A stretch of DNA of 48,657 nucleotides. It comes from an uncultured Alphaproteobacteria bacterium. GTDB taxonomy: Bacteria; Pseudomonadota; Alphaproteobacteria; RF32; CAG-239. The notes below the pieces were generated by a model. The model did not search any database, was not told the origin of the DNA, and saw only the letters and a program-made list of their open reading frames with translations. This document shows positions 8,434-17,840 of the stretch, in pieces. Location: the NCBI GenBank assembly GCA_944390455.1, contig CALXPU010000012.1:1-48657 (forward strand). The letters are read 5' to 3'. Positions within the stretch are counted from its first letter, which is position 1. Each line of letters opens with the position of its first letter. The position numbers and the translations under genes are program-made.

Positions 8434-8997
8434 TTAGAAAGTATAGCGAAGACCGGCTGTAACTTCCATCAAGTTATCAAGATTTTTCATTCCGACATAG
8501 CTATAACGTCCCATCAAGCGGAAAGAAACATTTTCGGTCATTTTATAAGACATACCGACACCGGCACGATAACCGATACGTTGTTTATCATCGCTTGTTC
8601 CGTTAAATTTGTACTTTGTGTTATAGTTAGCCACACCAATAGAAGCCAAAGCATTAAAATCAGAACACATAATCGGCATACGGCCATACAAATCTAAACC
8701 ATAAGCATAAAATTCTGATTTAATTTCATCACCGGCTTCATGAGCTTTACGCTCTGGAGCCTGCTGGAAGAAAGCTTCAATACTGGTATATTCGCCAATA
8801 TCAGTACCCATATTAACCATCCAAGAGTTATAATCTCTCTTAGCATCAGAAGCAATACCGCCTTGTTTTGTATGAGAATAAACATAATCAGCCCCGATAT
8901 AAGGTTTAAAATGACTATTACCCATACTCCAATCAGCCGCTTGAGCATTTAATGCAAATACCGATACGGCCGCAGCTAATAAACAAATTTTCTTCAT
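8434..8997 (-). CDS. Outer-membrane beta-barrel protein
   Basis: 187 residues with a clear signal peptide (MKKICLLAAAVSVFALNAQA, cleavage before ADW). The mature chain alternates polar and hydrophobic residues in short strands (FKPYIGADYVYSH, FYAYGLDLYGRMPI, QRIGYRAGVGMSYKM, VSFRLMGRYSYVGM) and ends in LRYTF, the C-terminal aromatic signature recognised by the Bam machinery. Size fits an 8-stranded OmpW/OmpX/opacity-type barrel. GGAG lies 8 bases before the ATG. Upstream are an AT-rich promoter region with TATAGT and a 7-bp inverted repeat (9027-9042). Role unknown; adhesion or membrane stability are typical of the class. Confidence 0.85.
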   Translation of the reverse strand: MKKICLLAAAVSVFALNAQAADWSMGNSHFKPYIGADYVYSHTKQGGIASDAKRDYNSWMVNMGTDIGEYTSIEAFFQQAPERKAHEAGDEIKSEFYAYGLDLYGRMPIMCSDFNALASIGVANYNTKYKFNGTSDDKQRIGYRAGVGMSYKMTENVSFRLMGRYSYVGMKNLDNLMEVTAGLRYTF

Positions 8998-9026
8998 ATT
9001 AAAAACTCCATAATAAACTAAAATTA

Positions 9027-9048
9027 ACTTTAGTCCTAAAGTACTATA
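9027..9048 (-). promoter_or_regulatory. -10 element and inverted repeat upstream of the barrel gene
   Basis: TATAGT on the minus strand (9043-9048) is followed directly by a perfect 7-bp inverted repeat, ACTTTAG (9027-9033) and CTAAAGT (9036-9042), 2-base spacer. Position fits an operator at the transcription start or a 5' mRNA hairpin. No convincing -35 is visible. Confidence 0.4.
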
Positions 9049-9184
9049 AGATTTATAATACTTCTCGCTAGCTATATATTCCGCAATTTTACCTTTTAAA
9101 TAGGTGGTACAAATTTTTTTTACGTTTTTTTTACATAAAAGCTTTAAAACACTGAATAAAGTAGAATAAAAAAAGGAAATAAAA

Positions 9185-9829
9185 ATGAATTTCGTCCCTC
9201 CGATAAAAGAATGTAATTTGTGTCCGCGCCTGTGTGAATTCAGAGCTAAAAACCAACAAAAATATCCTCATTATCACAATGGTCCGGTAACACCTTTTGG
9301 AGAATTATCTGCAGAAATATTAATTGTAGGTTTAGCTCCTGGATTAAATGGCGCCAACCAAACCAACCGTCCGTTTACCAACGACTATGCCGGTGACGTT
9401 TTATACCCTATATTAAAGAAATACGGATTCGCCAAAGGAGAATATCAAAAACGCAAAGACGACGGTTACGAACTGATAAACGTCCGCATAACCAATGCGG
9501 TTCGCTGTGTTCCCCCAGAGAACAAACCGACCACGGAAGAAGAAAAAACTTGCCGTCAATTTTTAATCAAAGAAATCAATGCAATGCCGAATTTAAAAAT
9601 CATTTTAAGCCTAGGCACCATTTCGCATAAAAATGTCTTACAAGCCTTAGGATTAAAACAATCTTTTGCCAAATTTAAGCATGGAGAAATTTATCAATTA
9701 CCCACTCGTCAAAACTTATGGCTGATAGATAGTTATCACACTTCGCGCTATAACATCAACACCGGCGTATTGACGTATGAAATGTTTGAAGAAATCATCA
9801 AAAAGATACAGGAATTATTAAATAAATGA
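9185..9829 (+). CDS. Uracil-DNA glycosylase, family 5 (UdgB type)
   Basis: Excises uracil and other deaminated bases from DNA. The 214-residue chain shows the family-5 motifs: GLAPGLNGAN (49-58), RPFTNDYAGD, NAVRCVPPENKPT (104-116) and YHTSRYN (184-190). Cysteines at 10, 13, 108 and 123 are placed to bind the 4Fe-4S cluster of families 4 and 5. The ATG follows AAGGAAAT. Its stop overlaps the start of the next gene (ATGA), so translation of the two is coupled, an odd pairing of DNA repair with envelope synthesis. Confidence 0.9.
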   Translation: MNFVPPIKECNLCPRLCEFRAKNQQKYPHYHNGPVTPFGELSAEILIVGLAPGLNGANQTNRPFTNDYAGDVLYPILKKYGFAKGEYQKRKDDGYELINVRITNAVRCVPPENKPTTEEEKTCRQFLIKEINAMPNLKIILSLGTISHKNVLQALGLKQSFAKFKHGEIYQLPTRQNLWLIDSYHTSRYNINTGVLTYEMFEEIIKKIQELLNK

Positions 9830-11634
9830 AAAAAATGTTATTTTCCACCCCTCAAAAAAAGACCGGCTTTGGCGCATTATTCAAAACCGCATTATGTGCT
9901 TTATTACTGTTGGCAACCCAATGTTTGGCAACAATCATTTTATGCGCTCGTAGCATCTGGCCGGATTTTGAATACGAACAAATCATTGCCAATGCCAATC
10001 TAAACACCACCGACTTTGACCTATTGAATTTCAGTCCGGAAATTAAATACTATTTAATCGGCGGCATAACCTTATACTTATTGCTCATCAGCCTATGCAG
10101 CAATCGTTTCATGCTCAAACTGTCGGGAATATTTATTTTAATATTCATCTGGCAACTACGCATCATTCCTTACTATTACTATCGCAACACCTACACAGAT
10201 TTATATGAAAAATACTACCAAGCACCACAAATAACCGCAGCCGATTTCCCCGAGCACAAGCGTAATTTATTGGTTGTCTATATGGAAAGCACGGAAAACA
10301 ATTTCAGCGATGCCGAATTATATGAAAACAACCTGCTCCCCAGATTAACCGATTTAACCAAGAGCAACCCTCATTTTAGCAATTACAACATGCTGTACGG
10401 CACCAACTACACCAAAGCAGCACTTGTAACCGGACTATGCGGAATTCCATACTCAACTCCCTCCCCCAAAATGGAATCAATATACAATCACCTCAGAAAC
10501 ATCACCTGCCTTTCAGATATATTAAGTAACAATGGCTACGAAACTTGGTTTGCGCAAACCGCCGACCACTTTTTCGCATACACCGATGTATTTTACAAAA
10601 GCCACAAATATAAAAACGTCATTGACCGCCAAGTTCTAACTCAAGGCATGAGCAAAGAAGATATAAAAAAATATAAAAGTTCCTATGGCGGATTAAGTGA
10701 TAAGCTGATGTTTGACTACATCTTAAACTTATTTAAAAATCAAACCGTTAAAGAACCTTTTTTATTTACCACCTTTACAATTGACACACATGTTCCCGGA
10801 ACGGTTTTACCCTATAACTGCCCCAAGAAATACGGCGATGTTCGTGATAACATTGCCTGTGCCGACACCGTTGTAAGCAACTTCATCTCCGAGTTTCAAA
10901 AAACACCATATTGGGAAAATACCACTGTTGTAATTTTAGGAGATCACCCAATGTTTAAACCTCTTAAAGTATATTCCAACAAAGATTATAAACGCGGTAT
11001 TTATAATGTTTTTTTGAATACCCCAAAAGAATTACAATATAATTCAACCAAACCCTATACGCCGCTAGATTTAACCGCGAGTTTCATAGAAGCCTTAGGT
11101 ATCAAATTAGTTAACCATAGTTTTGGGCTTGGGCGCTCGCTTTTTTCAGATATTCCGTCACTCATCACGCACAAAGACTACAATCTAAAAACCGCCGTGC
11201 GTCAAAAATCCAAAATCTATGAAGATTTTAGCCTCACCGTTCCCCCGCGCTTTGTTCCCTATACTTTAGGTGAAGAAATAAACAACAATAATATAAAAAC
11301 ATACGTAGAATATGCGGAAACCATACTAGAAAAAGTCTTCGTCAATGGCATCGGTTTAAAATTAGAAAAACTTCCCCATAAAAACTTAGAAATGGAATTA
11401 ACCTTTAATGCTATGCTCACCAGCAAACCGAGATTAATTATAAAATTGAACCAAAAAGAATTAGAAGAATTTAAGTTAGAAAAACGCCCCGGACCACAAA
11501 CCGTAAAAGTGATTTTGCCTAAAGAAAAAATCACCTCTCCGGAATTGAATCTTGAATTCATCAACAACAATTTCCGCTCGGCTGTCAGCCAAAGCATAAA
11601 TATCCAAAAACTAATCATCAGAGAAATTCAATAA
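9826..11634 (+). CDS. OpgB/MdoB-like phosphoglycerol transferase
   Basis: Membrane-anchored member of the alkaline-phosphatase superfamily that transfers phosphoglycerol or a related head group onto envelope glycans. N-terminal membrane helices lie near residues 17-41, 74-91 and 98-115, followed by a periplasmic catalytic domain. The metal ligand in VVYMESTE (E154), the predicted nucleophile T196 in GTNYTKAALVTG, the CGIP motif nine residues after it, and LGDHPM near residue 370 match OpgB-type enzymes. About 130 residues at the C-terminus look like an added beta domain. It overlaps the glycosylase gene by four bases and is followed after 57 bases by dsbD. The true acceptor (osmoregulated glucan, LPS or other glycan) cannot be told. 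Confidence 0.85.
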   Translation: MKKMLFSTPQKKTGFGALFKTALCALLLLATQCLATIILCARSIWPDFEYEQIIANANLNTTDFDLLNFSPEIKYYLIGGITLYLLLISLCSNRFMLKLSGIFILIFIWQLRIIPYYYYRNTYTDLYEKYYQAPQITAADFPEHKRNLLVVYMESTENNFSDAELYENNLLPRLTDLTKSNPHFSNYNMLYGTNYTKAALVTGLCGIPYSTPSPKMESIYNHLRNITCLSDILSNNGYETWFAQTADHFFAYTDVFYKSHKYKNVIDRQVLTQGMSKEDIKKYKSSYGGLSDKLMFDYILNLFKNQTVKEPFLFTTFTIDTHVPGTVLPYNCPKKYGDVRDNIACADTVVSNFISEFQKTPYWENTTVVILGDHPMFKPLKVYSNKDYKRGIYNVFLNTPKELQYNSTKPYTPLDLTASFIEALGIKLVNHSFGLGRSLFSDIPSLITHKDYNLKTAVRQKSKIYEDFSLTVPPRFVPYTLGEEINNNNIKTYVEYAETILEKVFVNGIGLKLEKLPHKNLEMELTFNAMLTSKPRLIIKLNQKELEEFKLEKRPGPQTVKVILPKEKITSPELNLEFINNNFRSAVSQSINIQKLIIREIQ

Positions 11635-11691
11635 CTTGGAACACAAAACAAAACGATTATCTAAAAAAAAGAAAAACATGAAAGAGGAACA

Positions 11692-13596
11692 ATGTTAAAA
11701 AGGATTATTGCGCTCATATTTGCCATTATATTTATCGGAAGCATCAACACGGCTCAAGCTATCAGCTTCAGTCAAAAAACGAAATTAGTAAATTTGCGCA
11801 TCACTCCGGAATATAAAACTCTTTCCCAAGACACCAAACAAATGACCATTATTGCAGAAGCCGACATAGAACAAGGATGGCATCTATATTGGGATAATCC
11901 CGGAGATATTGGCGGTCCGACAACTTTAACCTTTTTTGAATCTCCCAATTATCTGGAAACATCTTCTGTGCACTCATCCCCATCAAAATCTGTCTATGAA
12001 GATATTATCACCTCGTATGTCTATACCAAAAAGATTTATTTTCGTAGCACGTTTGAATTAAAAGATTTAGACACGATAACACGTTTACCTTTCCGAGCCG
12101 TTTTATCTTATACAGCTTGCCGAGAGTCTTGCTTACCGGAAGAAATACACCTAAACTTTGCCTTGCCGATAAGTACAAAAGCAGAAGAAAATCCGACTTA
12201 CTTAAATATTGTTATGCAAGCCGAAAACACTTTTCCGCTAAGATTAAATGCTAAAGCCAAACTAAATGAAAGCCATCTGGAAATAGAGCTTCAAGATAAG
12301 ATTTTTGAAGATTGCGGAGAAGCGGAATTCGTCAGTCGCCACCCCAAAAGAAACGCTCTATCCGAATTACCGGAAACCACCGTTGCCACTCATAATCAAA
12401 TCAAAGTAGATTTTTCCGACCAAGAGCTCCCGCCGGATTTTAAAGGTATTATTCTCTGCCCCGGACATGCTTATTATATAGAACCGAACACTGTAGAAAA
12501 TCTATCCGCCAACATAAACCAAGAACCACAAAAAATTTCCGTGGCGTCAAGTGCTTCCTCTTCCAATGTTCCTTCAGAAAATCAAGGATTGTGGTACTAT
12601 ATCTTAACTGCATTTATCGCTGGATTAATATTAAATTTAATGCCATGCGTTTTACCAATATTAAGCCTAAAGGCTCTTTACCTGATACAAAACAAACAAC
12701 ATGCCAATATTTTTTCCGCACTATCATATTTAAGCGGTGTTGTATGCTCCTTTTTAGTTCTGGCGGGAATTTTATTTTACCTCCGAGAAATCGGTAATGA
12801 ACTAGGCTGGGGTTTCCAACTGCAATCACCACTTTTTAATGTTATCTTGTTACTGCTGTTTTTTATCATATTTTTAAATCTGATAGACAAGCTGCCTTTA
12901 CCGGATACATTTGCAAATACTTTAAGTAAAATCGCCGGCAAGCAGAGTTTCTTAACCGGATTTTTTGCCGTTGTAATTGCTTGCCCCTGCACTGGACCAT
13001 TTATGGGAGCGGCTTTGGGATATGCCATCACCAAACCAGCCCTGATATATTTCAGTATCTTTTTAGCCTTAAGTATCGGCTATGCTCTCCCTTATACAAT
13101 GATAGAATTGTTCCCCCGCTTTTTCTTAAAATATATTCCCAAACCAGGCTATTGGATGATAACCTTAAAGCGCATTTTAGCCTTACCGATATTACTAACA
13201 TGTTTCTGGCTCGGGTGGATTATTGCCAACCAAATCGCACCAGCGCAAGACAAAGCGGAAATTGCATGGGAGGATTATGCTCCGCAAAAAGTAGAAACCG
13301 CCATAAAAAACAATCAACCGGTGTTCATAAACTTTACCGCCAAATGGTGCCTTGTTTGCTTGCTTAACGATAAGAGCACGCTTTCCACCCAAACTTTCAA
13401 AGATTTAGCAAAACAGAAAAACATCAAACTGTTCAAAGCCGATTGGACGAATAAAGATGAAACAATCGGCGAAGCGCTCAAGAGTTATAATCGCAACAGT
13501 ATTCCGTTATATGTATATTATCCGCAAGGCTCAAACCCCCCCAAAATCTTACCTCAGATTTTAACCACCGACATCATAACGGAAGAACTGAAATAA
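11692..13596 (+). CDS. dsbD: Thiol:disulfide interchange protein, DsbD/ScsB type
   Basis: Carries electrons from cytoplasmic thioredoxin to periplasmic thiol proteins. Signal peptide 1-23 (cleavage after AQA). An N-terminal ScsB-like domain (HLYWDNPGDIGGPTTL at 64-79) has the redox pair C143/C147 in ACRESC. The transmembrane beta domain starts near 300 with C319 in MPCVLP and the pair in ACPCTGPF (431-433). The C-terminal thioredoxin domain has WCLVC at 552-556. All six-plus redox cysteines are present; length 634 is normal. AGAGGAA precedes the ATG. Last gene of the 9185-13596 plus-strand run, ending at a strong terminator. Periplasmic disulfide traffic is of interest given the cysteine-rich protein at 40442. 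Confidence 0.93.
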   Translation: MLKRIIALIFAIIFIGSINTAQAISFSQKTKLVNLRITPEYKTLSQDTKQMTIIAEADIEQGWHLYWDNPGDIGGPTTLTFFESPNYLETSSVHSSPSKSVYEDIITSYVYTKKIYFRSTFELKDLDTITRLPFRAVLSYTACRESCLPEEIHLNFALPISTKAEENPTYLNIVMQAENTFPLRLNAKAKLNESHLEIELQDKIFEDCGEAEFVSRHPKRNALSELPETTVATHNQIKVDFSDQELPPDFKGIILCPGHAYYIEPNTVENLSANINQEPQKISVASSASSSNVPSENQGLWYYILTAFIAGLILNLMPCVLPILSLKALYLIQNKQHANIFSALSYLSGVVCSFLVLAGILFYLREIGNELGWGFQLQSPLFNVILLLLFFIIFLNLIDKLPLPDTFANTLSKIAGKQSFLTGFFAVVIACPCTGPFMGAALGYAITKPALIYFSIFLALSIGYALPYTMIELFPRFFLKYIPKPGYWMITLKRILALPILLTCFWLGWIIANQIAPAQDKAEIAWEDYAPQKVETAIKNNQPVFINFTAKWCLVCLLNDKSTLSTQTFKDLAKQKNIKLFKADWTNKDETIGEALKSYNRNSIPLYVYYPQGSNPPKILPQILTTDIITEELK

Positions 13597-13600
13597 TCAT

Positions 13601-13639
13601 AAAAAAACGCCGACCATAACCCAAGCCGGCGTTTTTTTT
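13601..13639. terminator. Bidirectional terminator after dsbD
   Basis: CGCCG (13608-13612) pairs with CGGCG (13627-13631), flanked by seven As and eight Ts. Serves dsbD and the convergent hypothetical gene. Confidence 0.88.
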
Positions 13640-13648
13640 CTAGTACAT

Positions 13649-14788
13649 TTATCTATGCGCAGATTTTGTATTGACCATACTTTTATGATGAGCCAAATTT
13701 CGAATTGTTTTCGTTTGGCTTAAATCAATTCCCATCCCACGAAAATCTTTAAGAAACTCAGAACGAGCAAATTTTTCCGGATTAATAATCGCCCCTTTTT
13801 CATTAACAATACGCTCTTCCAACAAAGGTCTCAATATATTAGATTTAGGATTATCTTTAATCATCGACAATTCATTTTCATCCGTCGCCAACAAACTATT
13901 AAATGCCAACTGCAAATGCAATGCATTATCCGGATTTTCCTGCAAATAATCACAAATCGCCGCCCCTACAACACGATAAACCGGCGTTGCCATTTCAGTA
14001 CAGCATTCTCTATGCGTACGTACCCAATCTTGGGTTGTAACCATCACCTTTTTCGGCATATACGGATCTTCATTTTCCATATAACGCATCGTGCGTTTAA
14101 AATCAGCCCTTTTATAAGTTTTCGCAAAGACTTCACTCACACACAAATTGACTGAACCATCCGGTTTGCGAATAGCCCAAGAACCTCTATCTCCGGTTTC
14201 ACCAATCCCTTCAACTATAGCATTTGGTCCCAAATAGACGGCATCATACTCCGCTTCTGATTTTTTAGCCGCAGAAATCACCGAACGAATATTTCCGTTG
14301 CTGTCATAAATATCTTCAGGTTTAAAATTTTTTTCCAACCACTTTGTATTAGAGGTCCAAATATCCGGCTCTCCATTATCATCCCATTTTGTCGGATCAT
14401 TAACAGCATGTTTAAACACTTTATTTTGTAAATAATGAACCGTTTCATCCATATGTTCGGGAGACAATGCATCAGGATGAGCATTTAAATAGCGTTCCAC
14501 GGCTTCTGAGCGCATAATCATTTCTCCATCATCACCTTCCGGACATTCACCTTCATGCCCAATAAAGATTCCCCCGTCAGAACTAATAAATTGCCCACGT
14601 TCATCTGTTTTATTATAAAAAAGAAAGCCATTACCACGCGCAGCAGAACCGTCCCATTCCGTATAATCAACATCTTGTCCTTTAATTCCCTTAGGCAACG
14701 GAACAATTACTCTTTTAACATCTGTCGAAAGAAATTTAACCGCATAAGGTTTATCAAACGAAGCCCTTAATGAATCATTTTTAATCAT
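13649..14788 (-). CDS. Hypothetical protein
   Basis: 379-residue soluble protein with no signal peptide, membrane helix or motif that I recognise. It is rich in Asp, Glu and Lys, with paired cysteines in HRECCTE (about residue 265). The N-terminal part (residues 20-90) is beta-like and Gly-rich (GSAARGNGFLFYNK; SSDGGIFIGHEGE), the C-terminal half helical. GGGAG is 7 bases before the ATG. It has a near-perfect promoter overlapped by a 10-bp palindrome (14822-14850), so it is probably tightly controlled as a single gene. Similar in style to the soluble unknowns at 3464 and 5317, but I see no clear shared motif. Confidence 0.75.
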   Translation of the reverse strand: MIKNDSLRASFDKPYAVKFLSTDVKRVIVPLPKGIKGQDVDYTEWDGSAARGNGFLFYNKTDERGQFISSDGGIFIGHEGECPEGDDGEMIMRSEAVERYLNAHPDALSPEHMDETVHYLQNKVFKHAVNDPTKWDDNGEPDIWTSNTKWLEKNFKPEDIYDSNGNIRSVISAAKKSEAEYDAVYLGPNAIVEGIGETGDRGSWAIRKPDGSVNLCVSEVFAKTYKRADFKRTMRYMENEDPYMPKKVMVTTQDWVRTHRECCTEMATPVYRVVGAAICDYLQENPDNALHLQLAFNSLLATDENELSMIKDNPKSNILRPLLEERIVNEKGAIINPEKFARSEFLKDFRGMGIDLSQTKTIRNLAHHKSMVNTKSAHR

Positions 14789-14821
14789 ACTCCCACTCCC
14801 TGTAAAATCTCTAAAAAAACA

Positions 14822-14857
14822 TTACCCTATTATAGCATACAATAGGGTAACTGTCCA
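14822..14857 (-). promoter_or_regulatory. Promoter with overlapping palindromic operator
   Basis: Minus strand: TGGACA (14852-14857), 17 bases, perfect TATAAT (14829-14834). A perfect 10-bp inverted repeat, TTACCCTATT (14822-14831) and AATAGGGTAA (14841-14850) with a 9-base centre, spans from the -10 to just inside the -35. The layout is that of a repressor operator; the regulator is unknown. Confidence 0.72.
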
Positions 14858-14889
14858 TATTCATTTTAAGTAAAAGAAACCAAACAACT

Positions 14890-17610
14890 CTACAAGTTTT
14901 GAGCCTTTGCCTTAAGTTCATAAAGTTTATCCAAAGCCTCACGAGGCGACAAACTATCCACATCTAGAGCTTTCAGTTCTAAAACAGCAGGATTTTCCGG
15001 CACTGGTTTCTCTTTTTCTTTAAGAGCTTCAAACAAAGGCAAATCATCTTCAACAGCAGTGAGCACCTTATGTTGTTTTTCATCTTCCAACAATTTCAAA
15101 ACCTGCTCAGCCCGTTTAACCGTCAGAGATGGAAGCCCCGCCAACCTTGCCACATGAATACCATATGAACGATCTGCCGCCCCTTCAATCACCTCATGCA
15201 TAAAGACCACATCTCCGTTAAATTCCTTAATTTTCATACAATGCAGACTTAAGCCTTTAAGTTTATTATGCAGTTTCGTGAGTTCATGATAGTGTGTCGC
15301 AAAGATAGTACGACAACGATTAACTTCGGCTAATTGTTCCACCACCGCCCAAGCGATAGAAAGCCCGTCAAACGTAGCCGTACCACGTCCGATTTCATCT
15401 AAGATAACAAAGGAACGTTCATCAGCCCGATTAAGAATAGCGGCAGTCTCGACCATTTCCACCATAAAAGTAGAGCGTCCGCGAGCCAAATCATCACTAG
15501 CCCCCACACGAGAGAACACTTTATTAACCACACCGATAACCGCGCTTTTCGCCGGCACAAACGAACCCATTTGCGCCATAATGGCAATAAGTGCGTTTTG
15601 GCGCAAGAACGTAGATTTACCCGCCATATTCGGACCGGTTAAAAGCCAAATGCGATCATCATCGTGTTTAAGCACACAATCATTACCCACAAAACTTGTT
15701 CCGCTCTCACGTTTAAGCGCCGCTTCAACCACCGGATGCCGTCCGTCAATCACTTCAAAATCCAAACTATCGTTTAAGACCGGACGTACATAATTGTAAT
15801 CCGCCGCCAATTCCGCCAACGCCGCATCCACATCAAACTTAGCCATAATCTCAGCTGAAAGCGCAATCATATCGGCCTGAACCAACGCACGCTGCGTTAA
15901 TTCCTCAAATAATTGCATTTCCACCGCCAACGCCTTTTCATCAGCAGATAGCACTTCACTTTCCAAACGACACAACTCATCAGTCGTAAAGCGCACTGCG
16001 TTTAAGACCGATTGACGATGAATAAACTTTTTGTTTTCCAAGAGTTTATCAGCAAATTTAGCCGGCACTTCCACATAATAGCCAATAACCGAATTATTTT
16101 TAATTTTCAGTACGGAAACACCTGTTTCTTGCGCATATTGTTCACGTAACTGCTCGCATTGCGCCGCACTGTCGCTGCGAATATGGCGTAAATGGTCCAG
16201 AGGTGGATATGCCCCCTCTTTAATAAAACCGCCATTTCTTGCCAACACCGGCAAATCCTCACGATTATCCAACAACATATTGTCAATCGCATCCCAAAGC
16301 GACGAGTGGTCAAAGAAGCTGTTTGCTAATTGAAACAATGCTTGCGGAGGTAAAGAATAAACCGTATCCGGCTGATAGTTTTGGAAATTAAGAATAATCT
16401 CTTTAACCATCGGCACCACTTTAAGCGTCGCCGCCAAATCATACAAATCCTTAGGTCCGCCGCGTCCCAAACTCAAACGTTGCAAAGCTCTTTTCATATC
16501 CAAGCAGTGTCTGAGCGCATCACGTAAAGCAAAACGCACTTCCGGATTATCCACAAAAAAGGACACGGCATCAAGCCTATCGTTAATTTCCTTAACATTA
16601 AGCGACGGAGACGCCAACCGTTCAGCCAACAAACGACCGCCGACACCGGTAACCGTTCTATCTAAAACCCGAAGCAAACTAACACCGCCTGCGGTTGTCG
16701 GATAGAGCAGTTCCAAACTTTTACGTGTCGCCGCATCAATTTCCATAATTTCTGTTTCATGCACACGGCGAGGCGCTTCAATACGAGGCAATTTTCCTTT
16801 TTGTGTATTTTCCACATACTCAAACAAAACACCTGCCGCCACGGTTTCCGCTTTAGAGAAGTCTCCAAACGCATCCAAAGTCTGCACTTGATAAGCCTTA
16901 AGTAATGCGCTCATGGCACTATCATAGTTAAAGCGCGCCTTAGGCCAAACCGAAAGTCTTTCACGATATTCCGCAAACAAAGAAAAGAAATCCGGCAATT
17001 CAAGTAATTTATCAGAAATAAGCAATTCCACCGGATCAAGTCTGGCCAAAGCGGTAGAAAGCACGGTATGCGCCGGAACATCACCGATTTTAAGTGTTTG
17101 CAAAAAGAAAGCACCGGTAGAAATATCCAACCACGCAATACCAATATCTGCCGAGCGCACATATGCGCAAGCAATAAAGTTATCTCTTTTAGCATCAAGA
17201 AGCGTATCTTCAGTCAGCGTCCCCGGCGTAACAAGGCGAACAACTTCACGTTTCACAATCGCTTTATAGCCGCGTTTTTTAGCTTCTTTCGGATCTTCCG
17301 TTTGTTCACAAATAGCGACTTTATAGCCAAGTTTAATTAATCGTGCGAGATAAATTTCATATGCATGAAAAGGAACACCGCACATAGGAATTTCTTTTCC
17401 GCTTGCGGATTTACTACGGCTGGTCAACGTCAAACCGAGAGCCCCCGAAACCGTGATAGCATCTTCAAAAAACAACTCATAAAAATCGCCCATTCTGTAA
17501 AACAGCAAATATTCGGGATGTTCTTTTTTTATTTCAATATATTGCGCCATAGCCGGCGTCATTGTCTGGGTATCTGTATCTTCAAACGAAGCCATTCCGT
17601 TCTTTTGCAT
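14890..17610 (-). CDS. mutS: DNA mismatch repair ATPase MutS
   Basis: Recognises mismatches and, as an ABC-type ATPase dimer, licenses MutL. Domain I has the mismatch-reading FYRMGDFYELFFEDA with the conserved Phe and Glu pair. Later come the connector, lever and clamp regions, Walker A GPNMAGKST (Lys about residue 665), the Walker B/ABC region VILDEIGRGTATFDG and HYHEL. The C-terminus has the helix-turn-helix tail. The frame stays open to a TTG at 17748, but those 46 extra codons have no counterpart in the family. I start at the ATG at 17610 (906 residues); an ATG at 17595 is also possible and aligns equally well. It is divergent from the kinase gene. Confidence 0.96.
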   Translation of the reverse strand: MQKNGMASFEDTDTQTMTPAMAQYIEIKKEHPEYLLFYRMGDFYELFFEDAITVSGALGLTLTSRSKSASGKEIPMCGVPFHAYEIYLARLIKLGYKVAICEQTEDPKEAKKRGYKAIVKREVVRLVTPGTLTEDTLLDAKRDNFIACAYVRSADIGIAWLDISTGAFFLQTLKIGDVPAHTVLSTALARLDPVELLISDKLLELPDFFSLFAEYRERLSVWPKARFNYDSAMSALLKAYQVQTLDAFGDFSKAETVAAGVLFEYVENTQKGKLPRIEAPRRVHETEIMEIDAATRKSLELLYPTTAGGVSLLRVLDRTVTGVGGRLLAERLASPSLNVKEINDRLDAVSFFVDNPEVRFALRDALRHCLDMKRALQRLSLGRGGPKDLYDLAATLKVVPMVKEIILNFQNYQPDTVYSLPPQALFQLANSFFDHSSLWDAIDNMLLDNREDLPVLARNGGFIKEGAYPPLDHLRHIRSDSAAQCEQLREQYAQETGVSVLKIKNNSVIGYYVEVPAKFADKLLENKKFIHRQSVLNAVRFTTDELCRLESEVLSADEKALAVEMQLFEELTQRALVQADMIALSAEIMAKFDVDAALAELAADYNYVRPVLNDSLDFEVIDGRHPVVEAALKRESGTSFVGNDCVLKHDDDRIWLLTGPNMAGKSTFLRQNALIAIMAQMGSFVPAKSAVIGVVNKVFSRVGASDDLARGRSTFMVEMVETAAILNRADERSFVILDEIGRGTATFDGLSIAWAVVEQLAEVNRCRTIFATHYHELTKLHNKLKGLSLHCMKIKEFNGDVVFMHEVIEGAADRSYGIHVARLAGLPSLTVKRAEQVLKLLEDEKQHKVLTAVEDDLPLFEALKEKEKPVPENPAVLELKALDVDSLSPREALDKLYELKAKAQNL

Positions 17611-17791
17611 TTTAGCCCGACTTTCCTCTTTACAAGCACAATTTTCGCTGACTTCTAAAATATTTTTCTCAGCAGTTCCTGCCACATCATCAGATTGTTC
17701 TTTTAAACACGCCTCAACCACGATACTAACTCTTTCAAAAAACGACAAATCAAAAATTTCAAGATTAACGAATTCTAAACTTGGAGCGAAT

Positions 17792-17797
17792 TATAAT
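17792..17797 (+). promoter_or_regulatory. -10 box of the kinase gene
   Basis: Perfect TATAAT about 44 bases before the ATG at 17841. No strong -35 is seen, so an activator may be needed. Its place shows that the TTG at 17781 cannot be in the mRNA. Confidence 0.4.
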
Positions 17798-17840
17798 ACA
17801 ACAACTACCGATAGTCCACGATAATTTTAGAGATATACTA

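Noticed and set aside
17781..17840. TTG start for the histidine kinase
   Set aside because: A perfect TATAAT lies downstream of it, and it has no ribosome-binding site; ATG 17841 is better.
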